From NCBI RefSeq assembly GCF_002287175.1, contig NZ_LMVM01000011.1, forward strand, positions 1 to 10,064: a stretch of 10,064 nt of DNA. Direction: 5' to 3'. The stretch comes from Methanobacterium bryantii (lineage in GTDB: Archaea > Methanobacteriota > Methanobacteria > Methanobacteriales > Methanobacteriaceae). Positions 1 to 7,300 of this stretch are shown here, in pieces. The notes beneath the pieces are model-generated. The model was not told the origin of the DNA. It saw nothing but the letters and a program-made list of their open reading frames with translations, and ran no database searches. How positions within the stretch are numbered: position 1 is the first letter of the stretch; the number at the start of each line of letters is the position of its first letter. The translations under genes and the position numbers were made by a program.

Positions 1-3000
1 ACTATAATTCTTAATTATCAAACCCTGAATAGTAGCATTAGCATTTACAGTAAACGCAGTACCCGAACCATTACCCACAATAGTCACAGTGCCTTTAGCT
101 TTGATATTAACTGGCCTAGAAACTATTAAATTTAAATTACTGTACTGTCCACTGTTAAATATAATATTACTGCAGACTACGCAATTATCCAGTATATGTT
201 GAATCTGAGCATTGGTCATATTATTATACACGAAATAGTCAGCAGGAGCTGTAATATTTGAAATAATCAAAGTGCTTGCAGTGGTTGTACTACCATACCA
301 GCTATTTGTATAGAAATTGTCAACAACAACATAATTTCCAACATCTAAATTAATTAACAAACTAGCTACTCCATTACTATCTGTTACAGCAGAATATGTC
401 TTGTTAAATTTTTGATTCATAATGGTGATATTTACTGACTCACCTGCCAGTGGTCTATCATAAATGTCAGTTAAAGTAACTTCATAAATATTGTTAAAAT
501 TTGAAATAACAGAATCTGCCCTTAATTTAGTGTCTACCCTGTTAATTGTAAGAGTACCCTTAGCAGAACTTGATTTATACAAACCATTACCACCATATTT
601 AACCGTTACATTATAAAGTCCAGGGTACAGGTTTATCATTAAGCCCGCAGTACCATTTACATCTGTTTTAAGATTAAAGGTTTCACTCTGGTTACCTTGA
701 GATATAATTAGCTTTATACTCTCATTTCTAAGTACATTGCCGTTAGCATCTCTCACTTTAACAATATATGGGTTCCCACGACCGTACAAAACAGATGTTT
801 CAAGGGTTACATTCGTGTTTATTGGAGATATAGTAAAAGAAGAAGTACTGCTGCTGGACCCATACCAACCATTACCTGCAAAACTTATTTTTACATTATA
901 TTTACCCTGTGAAAAATTAACAACCAAACCTGCCCTGCCTTGATCATTAGTAACACTATAATAAATCTTTGATTCACTTCCATGTGAAATATTAAAGCTT
1001 ATTTTTTGACCTGCTACTCCCTTACCATTAAAATCATATAAATCTGCATAGAACACATTTCCAGTACCATAAAACGTTCCATCGTAAGAAACTATTTTGG
1101 TTATCGAGGTTAAGATTTGTATGATGGCATCAGCTTGAGAACCTTTGAAATATCCATTACCTCCATAACTAACATGTACGTTGTAAATACCTATCGTATT
1201 ATTGAGTAAAATAGTAGCCATACCATTTTCATCAGTAATTACCGAATATACCTCTGATTTACCATTTTTATCTGTGAAAGTAACCTTTAAAGTTTGATTG
1301 GATATTAAATAACCATTTACATTGCGCAAAATTATTTTGTAAACATTGCCTTTACCATAAAAAGCAGCGTTATCAATGTCAATTACAGTACTGTTATTTC
1401 GGATTGTCAGATCCAAGCTTTGATTGTCGATGGCTGCATTAGCTGTAAAATCCTTATCCGAATTGGTAATTGTGGCTAAAGCCTGATTATTAGTTAAATT
1501 TTCGTGTTCTGGAGAAATATTAGTGTTAGTTCCCTTAAAGAATACTTCCCTAGAAGGTAAAACTCCGGCCAAATTATGAATGGTGCCATTTAAATCTGTT
1601 ACCTTATCTAAAGAAGCATTTAAAACATTATTGTTAATGGTTAAAGTCATTATGACCCAGTTATAAGCATAAACATCTCCCAAAAAGCGGTACACCTTTT
1701 CACTGGTAGGCCCGCTGTTTGAACCCCACCAATTAGATAACAGATAAGCCGTCCCCATGCGATTATAGACATCATCAGCTAAATATTTGGCAGTATTATT
1801 AACAAAAACGGAATATGAAACATTCAAATCACCTAAATTATAAATAGCTCCGCCATACGCCGCATAATTATTTGAAAAAGTACACTGAGTAACAGTCAGA
1901 TTACCCCCATTAAAAATGACACCATTAGAGTTGTAATCTTCATAATCATCAACCACATTAGAATTATTAATAAACGTGGAATTGGAGATGGTTAAATTCT
2001 TAGGTCTAGAATTGTAGTCACCGTTAATTATAATTGAGCCTCTAATTGAGCCTCTTCCAGTATTGTTTATGAAAAGAGAGTTATTGATAATACTGGCCTG
2101 AATTACACAAGATCCCGTATTATCCATAAATTTACAGTTTTCAACAGCGGCCCCCTGATCAAAGTTACAGAAAGTCACGCCCCCTGTATTGTTAGTAAAA
2201 TTTGAACCATTAACCAGGGCAGATGAACCTGAACTCCACTCAGCATATATTGCATTTAAATTATTATTAATAAAAGTCGAATTTATAACTGTTAAATTAC
2301 CACATGAACGGATGATTGCTCTATCATAAATAGAAGTGTTAGGAATTGATATATTAGTAAAAGAAGACTTTATAACTGTTAAATTACCCTCAGATTGAAT
2401 AGCATATCCAACTATATTATAAAATTTAGAATTATATGCCTTAACATCTCCAGAACCTCCAATACATCCTGTGGAATTGGTTATTGTACAGTTATTTAAA
2501 ACTAAGACACCGCCGCCGTTATTAATTAAAAGCACGTTATAAGACATGTTTGAGCATATATTTATGTTATTTAAATTTAACTGCCCAAATTCAGTGATAT
2601 TAAAAAGATTGATGTTGGAGTACCTGTATATTAACACGTCACCATTAAAAGAACTGAATGTAAGGTACTTGTTTATATACAAATCAGTGTTATATAGACC
2701 GGTATATGTTCCGGCGTAAATATAAATTTTATTCCCATTTAAAGCTTTACTTACTGCTTTTTGTAAAGTTTTATATGGATTATCTCTGGATCCATCGCCG
2801 TAGTAATCATCACCATCGTTGGAGACATATATAGAGTAATCGGTCCAGCCGGTACCTATAACCAGCCTCACTTTTTGATTATCCACACATGCATAGATCC
2901 ACGTGTCTTCAGTATTGTTCAGGTAAGTGGTGGAAAAGGAGTTATTCACCATGTACCCGTTTGGAGGTGAGAAATTTCCATTATCAGTTTCAAAACTTAT

Positions 3001-4305
3001 AAAACGTGAAGGTAAATACGTTTTCCCTAAATCAAAAACATTTTTACCGTCGGTATATTTAAAAACAGCAGTAACCGTAGCATTGGTTTTAGATGGAATA
3101 GGATTCTTATCACTGCCAAATGTTAATATAACCCACTTATCAACAACAACATTATAAAGAGTTGGTACTTTATTAGACCCCCACCAGTTATAAGACGCAT
3201 ATGCAGTACTATTAACTCCACTAGTACTTATAGTGCCCAATATTACAGAATAAGTTATATTGAGTGTACTATTAACACCAACAGAAGCTGCATATCTTCC
3301 AAATGATGATCCAGTGATAGTGGCATTACTGTTTTCTAATTGAACTGCAGAATATGATGAATCAACGAATGATGAGTTGTATATGTAGACAGTATTGCCC
3401 TTGCTTGTTACCATGGAGTCTGCAAATGATGCATTTGTAATGGTAACTGAATTTCTGTTGCTGCCAAAATTATCGCAGATTATACTGCTTGAAGTAAACT
3501 TAGAAGATATTACAGACATATTACCTGCATTAAACAGTCCTCCACCGGTATTTTCAATAAATTGGCTGTTATGAACGTTGGTCGTGCCGAAGTTGGCAAT
3601 TCCCCCCGCGTAATTGGTAGCCTTATTCGTTTTAAAGGTGGAATTTAAGACTGTTAAACTGCCATAATTTAAAATAGCACCTCCTAAAAACCCATTATTA
3701 TTACTGAATGTGGAATTATTTATGGTTAATTCACCACGGTTAATTATAGCTCCAGAGGTGGATTCTTCCCCAGCATACCCATTTATGAATTTTAATCCAT
3801 TCAAAGTTAAATTGCCATCTGAGGTTATATCAAAAATCTGCGACTTTCCTTCACCGTCAAGTGTAACTGCACCATCCCAGGCTGAAATAATCAATGTTTT
3901 ATCAATAATTAAGTTGGTGTTGTTTATACCCCTGTAAGTACCATTGAACATGTAAATAGTCGAACCGCCAGCTGAATGGCTGATAGCCGAATTTAAACTC
4001 TGATAAGGATTATCAAGAGTACCGTCCCCCTTTTCATCACTGCCATTAGCTGCCACGTAAATTTTAGAATCACCACCTGCAGAATAAACTTTTTGACCTT
4101 TAACCTTCACAGGATCAGCAGTCAAATTAGCTGAATTAACATGAATATCACTATTTACTGCTGAAATATTAGTTACATCCCCTGATGAAGTATCACCAGC
4201 ACTGACCATGCCCATTGATAATGCCAGAGACACGATAAATAGTATCGCCATTCCCATTTTATTAAACATCACTTTCTTCCCATCCATGTTAAATAATCCC
4301 CTCAT
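1..4305 (-). CDS. Adhesin-like protein with duplicated beta-helix/cap modules and Ig-like repeats (3' end outside window)
   Basis: Second probable surface adhesin, open for 1435 codons and cut off by base 1, so its C-terminus and anchor are unseen. The signal peptide spans residues 1-36 (cut after MVSA). Module 1 (about 80-485) opens DUF1565-like (VAANGSDEKGDG...NPY), continues with GGAI/NSTF beta-helix coils, reaches NWWGSN at 373-378, and ends in a sandwich-like cap (WVILT, LPSRFISF, DNQ). Module 2 (about 487-970) repeats this order, with NWWGSN at 858-863 and the cap features WVIMT, LPSREVFF and DNQ. Four Ig-like repeats of about 95 aa follow (970-1353), marked by YGxGN early and GGNG-type motifs late. 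A new beta-helix opens at about 1355 (MTNAQIQHILDN). ATG at 4305 is chosen because AAAAGGAG lies 5 bases upstream; internal ATGs at codons 7 and 13 have no better site. It starts 23 bases after the upstream adhesin stops and probably shares its transcript. I read it through without a frameshift. Ligand unknown. Confidence 0.95.
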   Translation of the reverse strand, partial: MRGLFNMDGKKVMFNKMGMAILFIVSLALSMGMVSAGDTSSGDVTNISAVNSDIHVNSANLTADPVKVKGQKVYSAGGDSKIYVAANGSDEKGDGTLDNPYQSLNSAISHSAGGSTIYMFNGTYRGINNTNLIIDKTLIISAWDGAVTLDGEGKSQIFDITSDGNLTLNGLKFINGYAGEESTSGAIINRGELTINNSTFSNNNGFLGGAILNYGSLTVLNSTFKTNKATNYAGGIANFGTTNVHNSQFIENTGGGLFNAGNMSVISSKFTSSSIICDNFGSNRNSVTITNASFADSMVTSKGNTVYIYNSSFVDSSYSAVQLENSNATITGSSFGRYAASVGVNSTLNITYSVILGTISTSGVNSTAYASYNWWGSNKVPTLYNVVVDKWVILTFGSDKNPIPSKTNATVTAVFKYTDGKNVFDLGKTYLPSRFISFETDNGNFSPPNGYMVNNSFSTTYLNNTEDTWIYACVDNQKVRLVIGTGWTDYSIYVSNDGDDYYGDGSRDNPYKTLQKAVSKALNGNKIYIYAGTYTGLYNTDLYINKYLTFSSFNGDVLIYRYSNINLFNITEFGQLNLNNINICSNMSYNVLLINNGGGVLVLNNCTITNSTGCIGGSGDVKAYNSKFYNIVGYAIQSEGNLTVIKSSFTNISIPNTSIYDRAIIRSCGNLTVINSTFINNNLNAIYAEWSSGSSALVNGSNFTNNTGGVTFCNFDQGAAVENCKFMDNTGSCVIQASIINNSLFINNTGRGSIRGSIIINGDYNSRPKNLTISNSTFINNSNVVDDYEDYNSNGVIFNGGNLTVTQCTFSNNYAAYGGAIYNLGDLNVSYSVFVNNTAKYLADDVYNRMGTAYLLSNWWGSNSGPTSEKVYRFLGDVYAYNWVIMTLTINNNVLNASLDKVTDLNGTIHNLAGVLPSREVFFKGTNTNISPEHENLTNNQALATITNSDKDFTANAAIDNQSLDLTIRNNSTVIDIDNAAFYGKGNVYKIILRNVNGYLISNQTLKVTFTDKNGKSEVYSVITDENGMATILLNNTIGIYNVHVSYGGNGYFKGSQADAIIQILTSITKIVSYDGTFYGTGNVFYADLYDFNGKGVAGQKISFNISHGSESKIYYSVTNDQGRAGLVVNFSQGKYNVKISFAGNGWYGSSSSTSSFTISPINTNVTLETSVLYGRGNPYIVKVRDANGNVLRNESIKLIISQGNQSETFNLKTDVNGTAGLMINLYPGLYNVTVKYGGNGLYKSSSAKGTLTINRVDTKLRADSVISNFNNIYEVTLTDIYDRPLAGESVNITIMNQKFNKTYSAVTDSNGVASLLINLDVGNYVVVDNFYTNSWYGSTTTASTLIISNITAPADYFVYNNMTNAQIQHILDNCVVCSNIIFNSGQYSNLNLIVSRPVNIKAKGTVTIVGNGSGTAFTVNANATIQGLIIKNYS
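250..1395 (-). repeat. Four tandem Ig-like repeats in the second adhesin
   Basis: Four units of about 95 residues run from about 1395 down to 250. The early motif is YGKGN, YGTGN, YGRGN and a decayed SNFNN. A central turn reads DENGMA, NDQGRA, DVNGTA, DSNGVA. The late motif is GGNGYF, AGNGWY, GGNGLY and a decayed TNSWY. Spacing between the late motifs is about 279-288 bases. They resemble the Ig-like (Big_3_5 or similar) repeats of methanogen adhesins. They probably form an extension rod between beta-helix heads; exact family assignment is inference. Confidence 0.85.
2032..2055 (-). repeat. Perfect 12-base tandem duplication (encodes RGSI twice)
   Basis: The unit aattgagcctct occurs twice head to tail (2032-2043 and 2044-2055) with no mismatch. 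It adds four residues in frame within the second beta-helix, giving RGSIRGSI. Identity at third positions points to a recent slippage event. Confidence 0.9.
2282..2388 (-). repeat. Pair of 20-base direct repeats, 87 bases apart
   Basis: tttataactgttaaattacc occurs exactly at 2282-2301 and 2369-2388. On the coding strand it encodes the coil motif GNLTVI. The 87-base spacing is 29 codons, a plausible coil-scale repeat, and the flanking codons (NSTF versus SSFT) are similar but diverged. Confidence 0.85.
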
Positions 4306-4310
4306 ATATA

Positions 4311-4318
4311 CTCCTTTT
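4311..4318 (-). promoter_or_regulatory. Ribosome binding site AAAAGGAG of the second adhesin gene
   Basis: AAAAGGAG lies 5 bases (TATAT) before ATG 4305-4303, inside the 23-base gap between the two adhesin genes. It fixes the start and lets the second gene be translated independently of the first on a shared transcript. Confidence 0.8.
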
Positions 4319-4328
4319 ACAATACGAT

Positions 4329-7300
4329 TTAACGCTTAAATTGCTTCTTATTTCTCATATAACCCATAACAACCAGGAATACAAAAAATAAAACCGCTAT
4401 TAAACCTGCTAAAACATCACTAGACTCTTCTGTTACGGTTTTTTTGTCTTTACTTATTTCATAAACCTTCTGACCATCAGCACCAGAACTACTGCCAGAT
4501 TCTCCTCCTGATGAAGAACTAGAACCTGCAGCAGCCGCAATATTAACTGCACCTACTGTATTCAGCAAATTATTAATAAAATCTAAATCAGATTGGCCAT
4601 TGCCCCACATATTATTGCCATTTGAATTATTATTCAGACCAGAGCCTTTTCCATTACCATTACCCGTGCCGTTGCCATTACCTATACCAGATCCAGAACC
4701 GTCGCCTAGGCCTGAACCAGTTCCAGTACTAAAACTAAGCCCAGATACTAAATTGGAACTACCGCCATTGCCCGAATTGCCCCCATTACCAGAATTACCA
4801 CTATTACCGGAATTACCCCCATTACCCGAATTACCTCCATTATCATTCCAGTTACTTCTTTCGGTTAACCATGCTTTTAATTGAGCTCCGCTATTCCATA
4901 CATCATCTGTAGGGCCAGTAAGACCCCAATAATTACCCCTGGCGTCTATATTCGTCCAGTAAGGCTGAGCAAATATTGTGGGATAAGTTGGTGCAAAATT
5001 ATTGACAATATTTGAATTGGTGATGTTCACATTAGCATCTACAAATCCAAAGGCACCGCCACGCACCATGGCAGTGTTATTTTCTATATCACAATTAGCT
5101 ATGGTCAGCTGATACAAAATATGGCCCCAAACCATATCTCCCTCATAATAAAGTCCAGCATAGTACATAGCCGTATTATTACTTATTATTGAGTTAGTAA
5201 TTTTGATATTACCCCCAGATAACCCAAGAGCACCAGAAGACGTAGCCTTGTTATACCTAAAAACAGACCTATCAATAGTACCTTCATCAGTTGATAAAGA
5301 CACAGCACCGCCGCTGTTACTGGCTTCATTATAGGTGAAAGTTGAATTTAAAATGGTGAACTTTTTAGTACGGCCAAAAATAGCGCCACCACTTTGGGCA
5401 CTGTTGTTTTTAAATGTTGAGTTTGAGATATAATCTACTGCAACACCCTCTAAAGGGTTGCCTTTGTATGCAGAATTCGAAATAACGCCCCCATATGAGG
5501 CATTATTAAATTCAAATAAACAGTTAGATGCATTTAAATAACCATAATTATCAATGACGCCGCCATTATCTGTGGCAGAATTATGTTCAAATGAAGAATT
5601 AAAGATATTTAAAGAACCTGTTTCATTGTTATAAATTACTCCACCACAGAATGCAGAATTATAGTTAATTTTACATCCACTAATGAACACGTTCCCATAA
5701 TTCGATATAGATCCGCCATTATGTGCACTATTATGTGATAAAACAGAATTACTTACAGATAAATTTCCATGATTAAGTATAGCTCCACCTTCACCACTTG
5801 ATTTACTATATGATATTCCAGAGTTATCTATTTTTAATTTTCCATAATTTATAAACGCAGATCCATTTTCTGAATAAGTATTAGTTATATTTAAACCAGA
5901 TATGGTCAAATAACCTGTTGACGAAATGTAAAACATTTGCTTTTTATCACCTTCAAGAACTACTTTACCGTTCAAAGAAGAAAGGGTGATTGTTTTATTG
6001 ATCATCAATCCTGTTTCATGATAAGTTCCTTTTAAAAGATAGATGAGTGCCATGTTAGGTGCCTGGGATATCGCATAGGCAATTGATTTATATGGATTCA
6101 CCTGCGAACCATTGCCAGTTATATCACTGCCATCCAGTGAGACAAAAATATAAACAGGGGTATTATTACATACAACATCAAATAATGCATAAACCGCACC
6201 ATCTGCCATTTTATGATTATTATCGCTTATCAGGTAATTTCCAGCTACCACATTAGAAGCAAAAACATTAGCTGCCATGAAGACTGCATAATCGCCGCCG
6301 GGAAGATAAGTAGAAATTATATAATTATCATTCACCTGGTTATTTGATGATCCGTTGGAGTAATAGATTCCGGTTTGGCCAGTTGATATTTTATCTCCAT
6401 TAACCTTGCTGGTTCCATTAACAAGTATTGTATTGCTTTTAATCAGGTCCCCGTTGGTTTTAAACCCTGCATAACCATAAGAAGTGCTGGAATTAGAGTA
6501 AATCATGTTACCTGTAACTACATTGTTAAGAGCTCCCAATGACTCTATTAAATAGGTTAAACTACCCGTACCATTAATCGTATTGTTAATTATCTGAGTA
6601 TTGTTAGTCCAGAGCGTGCCAAAACCAATATAATCTACAGAATAATCAGTTATCACACCATACACTTCAGCAGAAACCAGTGACAACCTATTGTTAAGTA
6701 TCAATGTATTACAGGCCATTGCAACATATATTCCCTTAGTAGAAGAATTAGATTTAAGATTAATAATATTATTGGAGATTGAATTATATTTAGGACTTCT
6801 ACCATAATTATTTTGATAACTATTAGACACACAAATACCACATAACACGTAACTACCCACCATCTCAATTAAATTATCACTAATTTGATTAGAAACACTA
6901 TTAAGAGCAACTAAAATACCAGTCACTCCCGATTTAACCGTGTTAAAAATTTTAATGGTGTTTTTGCTTACTGTGACATTAACCGCGTCAATCAAAGTAA
7001 TAGCAGTTTCATCTGTCAAATTAAATATTAAATTACTTACAGTTGAGTTGGATGCGCCAGATTTTAAAATAAAACTAGCATTAATACCGCTACTGCCCTG
7101 ATAAGAAGTTAAATTCAAAGGAATGCCAAAAACCAAACTGCAATACTTCTTTAAATCTGCAAACAGTAAAGTATCGTTTGTTTGAACTATACTGTCCTTT
7201 AACAACTCCCCATTTGATCTACCTGTAAAATAGTTCAGCAAATTCTCATCATCAATCACATAGGAATTCCTGGCCAAAGTAGTGTTAAAAGCATCGTTAA

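Larger units (their letters stand above)
1400..4070 (-). repeat. Two tandem copies of a beta-helix plus cap module in the second adhesin
   Basis: Copy 1 (about 2845-4070) and copy 2 (about 1400-2843) share the same order: a DUF1565-like opening (GSDEKGDG...DNPYQS versus DGDDYYGDGSRDNPYKT), a beta-helix of about ten coils, NWWGSN (3172-3189 and 1717-1734), and a cap with WVI-T, LPSR-x-x-x-F and a final DNQ. The copies are diverged, so the duplication is old. A related single copy of the opening and helix, without the cap, forms the last third of the upstream adhesin. Confidence 0.8.

Noticed and set aside
737..943. 68-codon frame on the plus strand
   Set aside because: It lies opposite the Ig-like repeats, which read coherently on the minus strand; no ribosome site or recognisable protein.
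2927..3937. Two plus-strand frames of 75-76 codons (2927-3157 and 3710-3937)
   Set aside because: Both lie inside the second adhesin gene on the opposite strand and show no family-like sequence.
4306..4328. A promoter or terminator between the two adhesin genes
   Set aside because: Only 23 bases, filled by the ribosome site; the TATATA next to the ATG is too close to act as a promoter and there is no T-run on the coding strand.
4761..4841. Regular short repeats as a possible CRISPR array
   Set aside because: Units are 9 bases with no spacers and encode a protein stalk in frame.
4600..4884. 94-codon Pro/Leu-rich frame on the plus strand
   Set aside because: It is the mirror of the Gly/Asn/Ser stalk repeat of the adhesin on the other strand; its Pro-Leu-Pro periodicity comes only from the 9-base and 6-base units.
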